Assembly (NCBI GenBank): GCA_014359855.1
Contig: JACIYQ010000311.1
Span: 1 to 29,071 of the forward strand
DNA from: Parvibaculum sp.
GTDB taxonomy: Bacteria; Pseudomonadota; Alphaproteobacteria; Parvibaculales; Parvibaculaceae
DNA: 29,071 nucleotides
Direction of reading: 5' to 3'
Every line of letters starts with the position of its first letter. Within the stretch, counting starts at the first letter, position 1. The translations under genes and the position numbers were made by a program. The notes beneath the pieces are model-generated. The model did not search any database. It saw only the letters and a list, made by a program, of their open reading frames with translations, and had not been told where the DNA came from. Shown one piece after another: positions 7,501 to 16,227 of this stretch.

Positions 7501-9312
7501 CTAGTCTTCTTCGATCCACCAGGTGCTGCTGCGGTATCCGTAGAGTGACGTCCGTTCCGGAATCTTGACCTTCTTCCACAGGGCGAGCCATTGATCGGGC
7601 TGATGGAAGAGCGGAATCATGTAGGCGCCGGAGAGAAGAACCCGGTCCATTGCCCGCACCGCCGCAATGAAATCTTCGCGGCTCCGCGCTTCCAGCATCG
7701 CGGCGATCATCGCGTCTACCGCGGGCTCCTTCACCCCCATGTAGTTTCGCGTCCCCGGAACATCCGCGGCCCCCGAACCCCAGTAGAAACTTTGTTCGTT
7801 GCCCGGCGACAGGGATGAAAACCAGCTGTTGAAAATCATGTCGTACTGATAGTTGCTGCGCCGCTCCTGATACTGACTCGGATCGACGTTACGCACCGCA
7901 GCCTCTACGCCGACGCGCTTCGCCATTCGCGCATAGGTCAGGGCGAGGCGTTCCTCGGCGGGTGTCGCAACCAGAATTTCGAAGGTAAGCGGCTGTCCGG
8001 TTTCTGCATTCGTCATGCGTCCGTCCCGGACTTCAAAACCCGCCTCACGCAGCAGCGCAACGGCTCGCATGCGGTTCTCGCGGTCCTGGCCCGCCGGGTC
8101 GCCCTTGGGGGCCTGCCAGCCATTCGCCATGATGCCGGGGGTAACCGCTCCTGGAAAAGGCGCGAGCAGCGCGCGTTCGCGTGCCGTCGCTTTACGTCCA
8201 TGCGAGCCGAGTTCGGAATTGTCGAAGAAGCTCTGCGTCCTGACATAGGCGCTGTAATAGAGATTCCTGTTCACCCATTCGAAGTTGAAAAGCCGAATGA
8301 GCGCCTCGCGTACGCGGCGGTCGGCGAAGACGGGCCGCCGCGTATTGAAGACGAGGGCGTACATGCCTGAAGGCATACCGCTTTCGAAGATTTCCTTGCG
8401 CACCTTTCCGGCCCGCAGGGCAGGGAAATCATATCCCGTCGTCCAGCGGCCCGGGTCGTCTTCGGGACGGGCATGGTAGATGCCGGTCTTGAAGGCTTCG
8501 AAGGATGCATTCGCATCGCGGAAATATTCGTAGGTGAGCCGGTCGATGTTGTTTTGTCCGGCATTCATCGGGAGCGCGGCGCCCCAGTAGTCCGGGTCGC
8601 GGCGATAGACGATGCGGGAGCCGGGCTGCAGGTTCTCGACGAAATAGGGACCGCTGCCGATCGGCATGTCGAAACCCGCATCGCCGAAGTCGCGCTGCTC
8701 GTATATGTGCTTCGGGATGATCGGCATGAGGCCCAGAATAAGCGGGATTTCGCGGTCGCGTTCGGCCCCGAAAACGAACCGCACCTTGCGCGGCCCAAGC
8801 TTCTCGATCTTCTCCACTTTCGAATAATAGGTCTTGTAGTTCGGCCGCCCCTTGTCCCTCAGTGTTTCGAGCGAATAGATCACGTCGTCGGCCGTGACGG
8901 GCTTGCCGTCCGAAAAATGTGCCTTCGGGTTGAGCGAAAAGATGACGGAACTTCTGTCGTCCGGCATCTCGATCGCCTCGGCCAGCAAGCCGTACAACGT
9001 AAACGGTTCGTCATAGCCGCGCGCCAGCAGGCTCTCGAACACATGCTCGCGCAAACCGATGGCGGCAGTGCCGCGCACGATGAAAGGGTTGAGGCTGTCG
9101 AAGGAACCGGTCGCACCGAAGGCGATGGAGCCACCTTTTGGGGCATCCGGGTTGACATAGCCGAAATGTGCAAAATCCGGCGGGTAGAGAGGATCGCCAT
9201 GCATGGCGATTGCATGGCTGGCTCCCGTGGCCGGAAGAGCCCCACAGAACAGAACGGCCAGGGCTGCAAGGGCCGCAGACAAGCCTCTTCCCGGCGTCAA
9301 AAGGAAGTTCAT
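7501..9312 (-). CDS. ABC transporter substrate-binding protein, YejA-like (family 5)
   Basis: This 603-aa periplasmic binding protein starts at ATG 9312 (MNFLLTPGRGLSAALAALAV, a Sec signal peptide ending near PATGASHA). The mature part begins HGDPLYPPDFAHFGYVNPDA, the signature of the YejA / microcin C-type oligopeptide-binding branch of family 5 (PF00496). HFSDGKPVTADDVIYSLETL is the conserved family-5 stretch, and GSGPYF and YWG motifs follow. It would deliver peptides or similar solutes to a YejBEF-type importer, but no permease or ATPase gene lies next to it here. A start 20 codons upstream is possible but would bury the signal peptide. Confidence 0.9.
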   Translation of the reverse strand: MNFLLTPGRGLSAALAALAVLFCGALPATGASHAIAMHGDPLYPPDFAHFGYVNPDAPKGGSIAFGATGSFDSLNPFIVRGTAAIGLREHVFESLLARGYDEPFTLYGLLAEAIEMPDDRSSVIFSLNPKAHFSDGKPVTADDVIYSLETLRDKGRPNYKTYYSKVEKIEKLGPRKVRFVFGAERDREIPLILGLMPIIPKHIYEQRDFGDAGFDMPIGSGPYFVENLQPGSRIVYRRDPDYWGAALPMNAGQNNIDRLTYEYFRDANASFEAFKTGIYHARPEDDPGRWTTGYDFPALRAGKVRKEIFESGMPSGMYALVFNTRRPVFADRRVREALIRLFNFEWVNRNLYYSAYVRTQSFFDNSELGSHGRKATARERALLAPFPGAVTPGIMANGWQAPKGDPAGQDRENRMRAVALLREAGFEVRDGRMTNAETGQPLTFEILVATPAEERLALTYARMAKRVGVEAAVRNVDPSQYQERRSNYQYDMIFNSWFSSLSPGNEQSFYWGSGAADVPGTRNYMGVKEPAVDAMIAAMLEARSREDFIAAVRAMDRVLLSGAYMIPLFHQPDQWLALWKKVKIPERTSLYGYRSSTWWIEED

Positions 9313-9496
9313 CGGCGCATTCCGCTTTCCGGTGCGTGACCGGACGTGGTTAAGACCAGCAAAGTTAAGCAAATCCGCCGATTCTTCAAAGATTCCCTGT
9401 GCCTTCTTTATGCCGAAATGCGAGGGTACCGCTCAATGCAGGTCGTGATCGCGGCCGGCAGAAATGCTTTGCTCAGCTCCCGAAAGGATTTCAATC

Positions 9497-10048
9497 ATGC
9501 TACTTCGACGCTTGCTTTCCGGCGTCGCCGCTGCGGCTTTCATCGCTGGTGCCGGTCTCGTCCCGGCCGGCGCACAGAGCGCAGGCGCCCAGCCGGAGGC
9601 AAACACCAAAAATTTCGGCACCTGGAGCACCCGCTGCGAAAAGAACGAGGCGGGCGCCGAGCAGTGCCACGCCTTTGTCGACGTCCGGATCGGCGAAGAC
9701 AAGCAATCCATCGCCTATGTCGGGATCGGCTACAGCCCCAAAGACGTCAACGAAGACGGTAAGCAGGATCTGTTCATGTTCGCCATCACGCCGCTCGGAA
9801 CCTTTCTTCCGGCGGGCATAGGCTGGAACGTGGACGACAAGGAAAAGTTCAGCCAGCAGTTCCTGTATTGCCTGCCGGGCGGTTGCCAGACCGAGATACT
9901 CCTGACCAAGGAGCGGCTCGACGCGATCAAGAACGGTACTGAGATGAAGATTGCCTTCCGGCTCGTGGGGAAGGGCGACGTGAATGTACCGGTGAAACTC
10001 GACGGCATCTCCAAGGCGATTGCTGCCATACCCGCACCGAAATCCTGA
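9497..10048 (+). CDS. Invasion-associated locus B (IalB) family exported protein
   Basis: This 183-aa protein has an N-terminal signal peptide (MLLRRLLSGVAAAAFIAGAG, cleavage near AQS). It then has the IalB pattern (PF06776): FGTWSTRCEKN, a second Cys in EQCHAF, a central beta-rich part, and a second Cys pair in YCLPGGCQT that probably forms disulfides in the periplasm. The start at 9497 is set by GAAAGGA upstream. IalB proteins were named in Bartonella, but the family is widespread in free-living alphaproteobacteria and its biochemical role is not settled. The gene is divergent from the YejA-like gene, with a 184-base spacer. Confidence 0.87.
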   Translation: MLLRRLLSGVAAAAFIAGAGLVPAGAQSAGAQPEANTKNFGTWSTRCEKNEAGAEQCHAFVDVRIGEDKQSIAYVGIGYSPKDVNEDGKQDLFMFAITPLGTFLPAGIGWNVDDKEKFSQQFLYCLPGGCQTEILLTKERLDAIKNGTEMKIAFRLVGKGDVNVPVKLDGISKAIAAIPAPKS

Positions 10049-10050
10049 CG

Positions 10051-10773
10051 TCAGTCCGTCCGTGACGGCGAGAACACGCTCCGGAGCCATCCGAGAGTCG
10101 TGTTCTCCCGCAGGATATAGCGCATCAGATTGTCCATATCGCGCTCGAGCCTTTCGGGGTCCCGAAACAACGACGAACGCCTCCTGAATTCGCGCGCCGG
10201 ATCCAGTTCCCGCACCACGCGAGCCGGATTGCCGGCCGCGATACAGTTGGCGGGAATGTCCTGCGTGACCACGGCGCCGGCGCCAATGATGCTGTTTTCG
10301 CCGATCGTGACGCCTTTACCCACGATCACGCGCACACCCAGCCATACATTCTCGCCAATCCTGATCGGCTTGTGCTTGTCGAGTTCGGCCGTGCGATCGT
10401 AAGTGTCGTGCCAGTCCGAATCCGAGATGTAGCAGTTGCTCGCAATCATCGTGTCGCTGCCGATGACGATTTCCTCGGATGCGACGATGTGCGTTCCCGG
10501 GCTGATGAGCACGCAATCTCCGATGACGATGCGGCCCTCGCGCTCGCCGGTGCGCCATGTCGCGAGACGTACGAGACTGCCATGGGAGGCGTGCAGATGA
10601 AGATGGCTGCCTGCCCTGATCCCGGCGCCCCATATCCCGATGTTGCGCGGGCTCGACACGTCCATGCCCGGGCCCACAGAATCGAAGGCCGGTACGATAA
10701 AGCGGTTCACATAGAACCTGTTCCAGCCATCCACGATCCTGCGGATCAGATAGGTTCGTCTGTCTCGCCGCAA
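10051..10773 (-). CDS. Hexapeptide-repeat (left-handed beta-helix) acyltransferase
   Basis: This 240-aa protein has imperfect hexapeptide repeats typical of the LbetaH acyltransferase fold, for example IVIGDCVLISPG, IVIGSDTMIAS, IRIGENVWLGVRVIVGKG and VTIGENSIIGAGAVV. An ISDSDWHDTYDR loop contains a His at the usual catalytic location, and AAGNPARVVREL is the conserved final coil. It probably transfers an acetyl or other acyl group to a sugar or lipid headgroup. The only start without an upstream stop is TTG 10773, preceded at a distance by AAAGGGG; the frame has a TAA five codons before. An internal GTG at 10734 is the alternative. It converges with the IalB gene, two bases apart. Confidence 0.88.
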   Translation of the reverse strand: MRRDRRTYLIRRIVDGWNRFYVNRFIVPAFDSVGPGMDVSSPRNIGIWGAGIRAGSHLHLHASHGSLVRLATWRTGEREGRIVIGDCVLISPGTHIVASEEIVIGSDTMIASNCYISDSDWHDTYDRTAELDKHKPIRIGENVWLGVRVIVGKGVTIGENSIIGAGAVVTQDIPANCIAAGNPARVVRELDPAREFRRRSSLFRDPERLERDMDNLMRYILRENTTLGWLRSVFSPSRTD

Positions 10774-10847
10774 CCCGGTGCCCCTTTAACCGTCATGCAT
10801 CTTCGCGCATTTACCTGGAACACGGTCTAGCACGGTTCGACAGGGAA

Positions 10848-11180
10848 TCAGTGTGCGGATTTTGCGCGGACCGGATAGAAACCGTCCTTCATCGGACCGA
10901 AGAGTTCCTGCGCCTGGGGATGGCGCACGGGCTCGCCAGATTCATCCGGCAGCAGGTTCTGTTCGGAAACATAGGCGACATATTCGGTGTCCGAGTTCTC
11001 GGCCAGCAGGTGATAGTAGGGCTGGTCCTTGCGCGGACGGACTTCCTCGGGGATCGACTGCCACCATTCCTCGGTATTGTTGAAAGTCGGATCGACGTCG
11101 AAGATCACCCCCCGAAAGGGATAAAACCTGTGCCGGACGACCTGTCCGATCCTGAACTTTGCTTCCCGGTTAACTTGCAT
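10848..11180 (-). CDS. hspQ: Heat shock protein HspQ (YccV-like)
   Basis: This 110-aa protein matches the HspQ / hemimethylated-DNA-binding YccV-like family (PF08755): FRIGQVVRHRFYPFRGVIFD, DPTF, then QPYYHLLAENSDTEYVAYVS and EQNLLPDES. In enterobacteria HspQ is a small heat-inducible factor linked to DnaA turnover and Lon activity; transfer of that role to this organism is inference. The start at 11180 gives the family N-terminus MQVNREAKFRIGQ and has GGAAG upstream. The open frame reaches 11297 but the extra sequence is not conserved-looking. It is divergent from the Old Yellow Enzyme gene. Confidence 0.9.
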   Translation of the reverse strand: MQVNREAKFRIGQVVRHRFYPFRGVIFDVDPTFNNTEEWWQSIPEEVRPRKDQPYYHLLAENSDTEYVAYVSEQNLLPDESGEPVRHPQAQELFGPMKDGFYPVRAKSAH

Positions 11181-11337
11181 GGCCAGCTTCCGTTTCTCGA
11201 AACATACGTGACTGTAACAGTTGGCCCCGCCGGGAAAAACCATTGGCATAACAGGGAGTTGCGACGCAGCATTGCCATTCGGTAACAAATGCCCCATATG
11301 GCGGCTATCGAAATCTCACCCACTCGAGGAAAAATCC

Positions 11338-12441
11338 ATGAGCCGTTCCGCGGCCCCCTTGTTCGAGCCCTTTATACTCAACGGGCTCGAGTTGCCCAAT
11401 CGCGTCGTCATGGCGCCCATGACGCGTTCGAAATCGCCAGCCGGCGTTCCAGGTCCGGAAGTCGCCGCTTATTATCGCCGGCGCGCCGAAGCTGAATGCG
11501 GCCTCATCATCACCGAGGGAACGACGATCAATTCGCCCGTAGCGACGGGCGACCCCAACGTGCCGCAATTCTGGGGCGAAGATGCGCTCAAGGGCTGGAA
11601 GCGTGTGGTCGAGGAAGTGCACGCCGTGGGCGGCAAGATCATGCCGCAGATATGGCATGTCGGAATGACGCGCAACTCCGAGAAGGCAACCAATCCAGGG
11701 CTGCCGAGCCACGGTCCCTCGGGCCTCGTTGCACCGGGCAAGAAGCGTTCCGAGCCGATGACGAAGCAGGAGATCAAGGACACGGTCGAAGCCTTTGGCC
11801 GCGCGGCAGCCGATGCTCGCGAAGCCGGTTTCGACGGGGTCGAGGTCCATGGTGCGCACGGCTATCTGATCGACCAGTTTTTCTGGGAAGGCACCAACCA
11901 GCGCGAGGACGAATATGGCGGCGATCTCGTTGCGCGTACGCGCTTTGGCGTCGAGATCATCGAGGCGATCCGCCGCGAAGCCGGCAAGGACTTCCCGCTG
12001 ATCCTGCGCTTCTCGCAGTGGAAGCAACAGGACTACACGGCGAAGCTCGCCACGACGCCGGACGAACTTGCAGCTTTCCTCAAGCCGCTGTCCGACGCGG
12101 GCGTGGACGCCTTCCATTGCTCGCAGCGCCGTTTCTGGGAGCCCGAGTTCGAGGGATCGGACCTCAACCTCGCGGGCTGGACGAAGAAGCTCACCGGCAA
12201 GACCAGCATCACGGTCGGCAGCGTCAGCCTGTCCGGCGAGTTCATCGCCTCCTTTGGCGGCGAGAGCTCGGAGGCGACGGGTATCGACGAGCTTCTGGAC
12301 CGGTTGGAGAAGGGTGAATTCGATCTCGTCGGCGTCGGTCGCGCGCTTCTCGTCGACCCGGCATGGGCGCAGAAGGTGCATCAGGGCGCGTTCGACAAGC
12401 TCATGGCGTTCAACCCCGCCGCGCTCGCGACGTTGTCGTAA
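11338..12441 (+). CDS. Old Yellow Enzyme-family NADH:flavin oxidoreductase
   Basis: This 367-aa FMN-dependent ene-reductase (PF00724) forms a TIM barrel. LPNRVVMAPMTRS is the first FMN-contact strand, LIITEGTTI follows, IMPQIWHVGM carries the flavin-contact Gln-x-x-His, and HGAHGYLIDQFFWEGTNQR contains the substrate-binding His171/His174 pair and the proton-donor Tyr176. GVGRALLVDP is the FMN phosphate site. HxxH is the PETN-reductase/NemA-type variant. It reduces activated C=C bonds or nitro compounds with NAD(P)H. The start at ATG 11338 follows CGAGGAAAA. It converges with the gene ending at 12448, six bases away. Confidence 0.92.
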   Translation: MSRSAAPLFEPFILNGLELPNRVVMAPMTRSKSPAGVPGPEVAAYYRRRAEAECGLIITEGTTINSPVATGDPNVPQFWGEDALKGWKRVVEEVHAVGGKIMPQIWHVGMTRNSEKATNPGLPSHGPSGLVAPGKKRSEPMTKQEIKDTVEAFGRAAADAREAGFDGVEVHGAHGYLIDQFFWEGTNQREDEYGGDLVARTRFGVEIIEAIRREAGKDFPLILRFSQWKQQDYTAKLATTPDELAAFLKPLSDAGVDAFHCSQRRFWEPEFEGSDLNLAGWTKKLTGKTSITVGSVSLSGEFIASFGGESSEATGIDELLDRLEKGEFDLVGVGRALLVDPAWAQKVHQGAFDKLMAFNPAALATLS

Positions 12442-12447
12442 GACAGA

Positions 12448-13491
12448 TCAGAAGCCGTAGGCCCTGGCGAGGTCGGGATCTTTTTCCGCAACTTTCCTCG
12501 CCAGGTCCACAATCACCTTCGCCTGTTTCCAGGTGGCGTCGTCCTGCATCTTGCCGTCGATCATGGCGACGCCGGTGCCATCCGGCATGGCGTCGAGGAT
12601 TTTCCTGGCGAAGATCACTTCATCCGCATCGGGACTGAAGACGCGCTTGGCAATTGCGATCTGGTTCGGGTGCAGCGACCAGGCGCCGACGCATCCCATC
12701 AGGAACGCATTGCGGAACTGTTGCTCGCAGGCATCCAGATCCTGAATGTCGCCAAAGGGACCGTAGAAGGGCCTGATGTCGTTTGCGACGCAGGCATCCA
12801 CCATCTTTGCGAAGGTGTAGTGCCAGAGATCCTGCTGTGCGGCGACACGCGGGCTGCCGTCTTCCCTGGGGTCTTCGAGCACGCGGTAGAAGGGATGGCC
12901 GCCGCCAACGCGGGTGGTCTTCATCTTGCGCGAAGCCGCGAGGTCGGCAGGCCCGAGGCTCATGCCGTGCATGCGCGGCGATGCGCTTGCGATATCCTCG
13001 ACATTCTTCACGCCCTGCGCCGTTTCGAGGATCGCATGAATGAGGAGCGGCTTCTTGAGACTGTGTTTTGCCTCGAGCTGGGCGAGAAGCTGGTCGAGAT
13101 AGTGGATGTCCCAGGCGCCTTCCACCTTGGGCAGCATGATGACGTCGAGCTTGTCGCCGATCTCGGCCACCAGTTCCATGACGTCGTCGAGCATCCACGG
13201 GCTGTTGAGAGGATTGATCCGCACCCAGAATCCGGTCGAACCGAATTCGTGTGCCTTGCCGACCTCGATCACGCCCTTGCGCGCGGCCTCCTTCTGGTCG
13301 GCTGGGATCGCGTCCTCGAGGTTGCCAAGGAGAACGTCCACCTGCGGGATCATGTCACCGACCCGCGCCCGGACCTTTTCGTTATGGCCGGGGAAAAAGT
13401 GGATCATCCGTTCGAGTGCCACCGGGAGTTCCCGATAGGGGTCCGGAGCGCCGATCGCGAGCGATTTGTAAAAGTTCGATGGCAGTTTCAT
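12448..13491 (-). CDS. HpcH/HpaI (citrate lyase beta) family CoA-ester lyase, malyl-CoA lyase type
   Basis: This 347-aa TIM-barrel protein (PF03328) carries LGNLEDAIPADQK with the acidic metal/substrate site, RINPLNSPW, VIMLPKVEGAWDI, ILETAQGVKNVEDIA with the second metal-binding Glu, and GMSLGPADLAA. Length and motif order are those of L-malyl-CoA / beta-methylmalyl-CoA lyase (Mcl), which cleaves or condenses glyoxylate with acetyl- or propionyl-CoA using Mg2+. The C-terminal extension (HPNQIAIAKRVFSP and onward) is also typical. Exact substrate is inference. No other glyoxylate-pathway gene is adjacent. Start at ATG 13491; the ribosome site is weak. Confidence 0.87.
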   Translation of the reverse strand: MKLPSNFYKSLAIGAPDPYRELPVALERMIHFFPGHNEKVRARVGDMIPQVDVLLGNLEDAIPADQKEAARKGVIEVGKAHEFGSTGFWVRINPLNSPWMLDDVMELVAEIGDKLDVIMLPKVEGAWDIHYLDQLLAQLEAKHSLKKPLLIHAILETAQGVKNVEDIASASPRMHGMSLGPADLAASRKMKTTRVGGGHPFYRVLEDPREDGSPRVAAQQDLWHYTFAKMVDACVANDIRPFYGPFGDIQDLDACEQQFRNAFLMGCVGAWSLHPNQIAIAKRVFSPDADEVIFARKILDAMPDGTGVAMIDGKMQDDATWKQAKVIVDLARKVAEKDPDLARAYGF

Positions 13492-13563
13492 GACAGTCCG
13501 TAGGAGATGAGTGAGGGTGGGGCGCAGTCTAGCGGCGGTGCCATGTAAAATCCATGAGCCATT

Positions 13564-14730
13564 TCAGGGACGTAGGTCCTTCTCTTGCGCGTCGATCAAG
13601 GCCCTGACCGGTCCCGCGGCATAGAGGCTTGCAAAACCCAGCACCGACGACACAGTGATCGCGAGATAGGCGGTCTGGTAACCTCCCGCCGTCATATAGA
13701 GGAAGCCAAGCAGGGCTGGGCCCGCGGCGTTCGCACAGGTCGTAATCATCTGCGCCACGGAAAGAATCCGCGCGTAGGCCTTCAATCCGAATGCTTCGGC
13801 CATGATCAGCGGTTGCATCATCTGCATGTTGCCGACCGTCGCTCCGAACATCGCGGAGACGATAAAGAGCGCCACCACGTCTTCGGCAAAGGCAAAGGCG
13901 CAGAAAGAAACGCCCTGCAACACATAGATCGCATAGAGATAATGCTTCGACGCAATACGAGAGAGCAGCGAGCCGCCGATGAGGCGTCCGGCGATGCTTG
14001 AGGCCGCCATGATCGAGACGGCGAGGGCAGCGACGTGATCATCGCCAGTGCGCGTCGCCACAAGGCGGAACTGATGTGCCAGAGAGCCCACCTGCGCCAT
14101 CATGGAGAATACGAAGGCGGTCGCGCAAAGAACGAAGAAGCGGCTGCGAATAGCGTCCTCGAACGCGATGCCGTCCGGCGGCATGAGGCTGCCATCTGCC
14201 TTGCGCTGCGGTGGATCGCCGTCCGGCGCGAGGCCGATCACCCCGGGGCTCCGGCGCAGCATGATCAGTGCAATCGGTACAACGCCAAGCACGAGAACGA
14301 TTGCCAGCCAGTACGCGGCTTCACCGAGACCATATCTTTCAACCAGTGTCGCGGAAATCGGCGTAAAGACGATGCCGCCGAGCGAAAGTCCGGTCGACGC
14401 ATAGGCAATTGCCTTCGACCTCTGCCTTGTGAACCAGCGCGCAACGATTGTCATTCCCGGGATGACAGCGACGGCGGCATTGCCAACCCCAAAAAGCGCG
14501 TAGAAGCCATATAGCTGCCACAGCTCACCGACGTGACCTGCGGTTGCGAGGACGCTGGCTGAGAGAAGCGCACCGAAGGTCACGATCCAGCGAGGGTCGT
14601 ACCGGTCAAGCAGCCAGCCGACGGCCAGTCCGGCAAATCCGGACGAAATAAAGAAGAGAGCGGTCGCATTCGACGTCGCGGATACGGAGAATCCTCCTTC
14701 CGCGACGAAAGCCTTCATCGAGATCGACAT
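13564..14730 (-). CDS. MFS transporter, apparently missing the first transmembrane helix
   Basis: This 388-aa protein has about eleven hydrophobic helices and the MFS loop motif WLLDRYDPRW. The second half restarts after a central loop near APDGDPPQRKADG. Related exporters or monocarboxylate-type MFS proteins begin with a full TM1 ahead of the region corresponding here to SMKAFVAEGGFSVSA. In this gene the frame starts only at ATG 14730, at that point, so TM1 is absent. Two bases further on, a GST fragment begins on the other strand, which is itself cut at the N-terminus. The gene is therefore likely 5'-truncated by a rearrangement and may be non-functional. The substrate is unknown. Confidence 0.75.
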   Translation of the reverse strand: MSISMKAFVAEGGFSVSATSNATALFFISSGFAGLAVGWLLDRYDPRWIVTFGALLSASVLATAGHVGELWQLYGFYALFGVGNAAVAVIPGMTIVARWFTRQRSKAIAYASTGLSLGGIVFTPISATLVERYGLGEAAYWLAIVLVLGVVPIALIMLRRSPGVIGLAPDGDPPQRKADGSLMPPDGIAFEDAIRSRFFVLCATAFVFSMMAQVGSLAHQFRLVATRTGDDHVAALAVSIMAASSIAGRLIGGSLLSRIASKHYLYAIYVLQGVSFCAFAFAEDVVALFIVSAMFGATVGNMQMMQPLIMAEAFGLKAYARILSVAQMITTCANAAGPALLGFLYMTAGGYQTAYLAITVSSVLGFASLYAAGPVRALIDAQEKDLRP

Positions 14731-14731
14731 T

Positions 14732-15085
14732 ATGCAGGCCGAAAATCGAAAGGAGCCCTACCTCGCAAAGAACCCGGCAGGTCAGTCACCTTCGCTTGAG
14801 CTCGATGACGGCAGCTATCTCTCTGAAATCACCGCGATTTGCGAGTATCTGGACGAAAAGTTTCCCGGCGGACCGCTGATCGGCACGACGCCGGAGGAGC
14901 GCGCCGAGACACGCATGTGGACGCGCCGCGTCGACCTGAACGTCTGTGAGCCGCTGGCGAACGGTTTCCGTTTTTCCGAGGGACTTCCGATGTTCAAGGA
15001 CCGTATGCGCTGCCTCCCCGAGGCGGCCGACGGCCTCAAGGCGATTGCCCAAGACAAGCTCGCCTGGTTCGACAAGCTGATGGAG
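14732..15085 (+). pseudogene. Glutathione S-transferase fragment, cut at both ends
   Basis: The frame opens within the GST thioredoxin-like domain: ENRKEPYLAKNPAGQSPSLE then DDGSYLSEITAICEYLDEKF, which is the cis-Pro/SNAIL-like glutathione-binding region. It then goes into the start of the helical C-terminal domain (PEERAETRMWTRRVDLNVCE). The first roughly 40 residues with the catalytic Ser/Cys/Tyr are missing; the sequence before 14730 is the MFS gene on the other strand. Homology ends near 15085, where the sequence becomes a copy of the gene at 15310. The open frame runs on to 15163 by chance. This is a relic and cannot be a working enzyme. Confidence 0.8.
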
Positions 15086-15294
15086 CGAGCTTCCCTGCGA
15101 GGAACGATATATTCCGATGGTCTGCGTCTTTCTGTGGGATCCCGACATGCGGGGCTGCACTAACCGGCGTCGCGGAATATCGCGCGGACAAGGCATGCAG
15201 CAAGAAGGGGTACGAGTTGCTTTCCGCGGAGCATGCCGCCTGCAAGGAAGAGTTCAAGAAGACCTTCGTGTCACCTTTCCCAGCCTCGTCCTGA
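15086..15294 (+). pseudogene. 5'-truncated, frameshifted copy of the 140-aa exported protein gene
   Basis: This stretch is a diverged direct repeat of the 3' part of the next gene (15519-15732). In the right frame it reads ELPCEERYIPMVCVFLWDPD and MRGCTN. A two-base loss near 15163-15170 then shifts the frame, and it continues GVAEYRADKACSKKGYELLS, AEHAACKEEFKKTF and PFPASS to TGA 15292-15294. The signal peptide and N-terminal half are gone; the left boundary is the GST relic. It is most likely the remains of a tandem duplication partly deleted together with the GST gene. Confidence 0.75.
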
Positions 15295-15309
15295 TCGGGC
15301 AGGTGAATT

Positions 15310-15732
15310 ATGAAAATTCTGGTTCAGGTCTGTGTGCTGCTGGGTCTTGGCCTTTGCATCGCTGGCTCTTGCACCGGGAGTGCCGCGGCACAAGGCTCGG
15401 ACGCTCAAGGCTTGTCGGATATTCCCGACTGCATCAATAGCGAGACAAACGGCACCAGGCCGGCCGATGGCATCGCCTGGTGGAACCGGCGGACACCGGA
15501 GCAGCAGAAATACATTCGCGAACTTCCGTGCAATGAACGCTATATTCCCATGGTTTGTGTCTTTCTGTGGGACCCCGACCTTCGCGGCTGCACCAATAAC
15601 GGTGTCGCCGAGTATCGCGCGGACAAGGCATGCACCGCGGAGGGATATGAACTCCTTTCTGCGGAACATGCCGCCTGCAAGGAGCGCTTCAAAAAGACAT
15701 TCGTGCCGCCGTTCCCCAATCCGACCTCCTGA
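15310..15732 (+). CDS. Cysteine-rich exported protein of unknown function
   Basis: This 140-aa protein has a hydrophobic N-terminus (MKILVQVCVLLGLGLCIAGS) and a likely Sec cleavage near SAAAQG. The IAGSC context is only a weak lipobox. The mature part has six cysteines (in IPDC, LPCNE, MVCV, RGCTN, KAC and AAC), which suggests three disulfides in the periplasm. WWNRRTPEQQKYIREL and CVFLWDPDLRGCT are distinctive, but I do not know a family name. The intact gene follows a truncated copy of itself at 15086-15294 in direct orientation, so this locus was once duplicated. Confidence 0.75.
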   Translation: MKILVQVCVLLGLGLCIAGSCTGSAAAQGSDAQGLSDIPDCINSETNGTRPADGIAWWNRRTPEQQKYIRELPCNERYIPMVCVFLWDPDLRGCTNNGVAEYRADKACTAEGYELLSAEHAACKERFKKTFVPPFPNPTS

Positions 15733-15780
15733 ACGTCCGGTGGGGCCGGCCCCGGCGGATGAGTAAAAGGAGAAAGAAGC

Positions 15781-16197
15781 ATGAGCGAAGCGGCAGACAA
15801 TCCCACGCTCGATCCGGATTGGGAATCGCCCGCGGCCGTGACGCTCGGCAAGAAGGTGCTCGAAAAGGATCCCGCACGAGGCTATATTCGCGCCTCGTTC
15901 GATGCCGGCGACGCCTTTGTCAATCGCGGTGGACGCATCTTTGGCGGCTTTCTGTCTGCCATGCTCGACGGATTGTGCGGTCATGCGGTAAGGCTCACGC
16001 ATGAGGTGCCGGGCACGCCGCAAGTCACTCTTGAACTGAAAACGAGCTTCGTTGGGCGTGCCGACAAGGGCAAGCTGATCGGAGAGGGGTGGGTCCGCCA
16101 TCGCGGCAGATCGATTGCGTTTGCCGAAGGGGAGCTGCGCAACGAAAGCGGAGAGCTGGTTGCGAGGGGAAGCGCCACGTTCAAGATCGGCCGCTGA
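15781..16197 (+). CDS. PaaI-family thioesterase (hotdog fold)
   Basis: This 138-aa protein has the length and pattern of PaaI/YdiI-type hotdog thioesterases (PF03061). GRIFGGFLSAMLDGLCGHAV is the central helix region where the HGG motif usually stands (here RIFGG, so the His is replaced) and Asp lies in the catalytic helix. TLELKTSFVGRADKGKLIGE is the following strand, and RSIAFAEGELRNESGELVAR with GSATFKI closes the domain. It would hydrolyse acyl-CoA or aryl-CoA thioesters. The start at ATG 15781 follows AAAAGGAGAAAG. It is the last chromosomal gene before tRNA-Ser and the integrated element. Confidence 0.87.
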   Translation: MSEAADNPTLDPDWESPAAVTLGKKVLEKDPARGYIRASFDAGDAFVNRGGRIFGGFLSAMLDGLCGHAVRLTHEVPGTPQVTLELKTSFVGRADKGKLIGEGWVRHRGRSIAFAEGELRNESGELVARGSATFKIGR

Positions 16198-16227
16198 CAT
16201 CTTTCCGGCCTTCGCAACGATTCCCGG

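Noticed and set aside
8473..9339. 288-codon plus-strand frame opposite the YejA-like gene
   Set aside because: Shadow of a well-supported gene; no ribosome site and no recognisable fold.
10848..11297. Longer HspQ with 39 extra N-terminal residues
   Set aside because: The extra part is not HspQ-like and runs into the divergent promoter region; the ATG at 11180 gives the family start.
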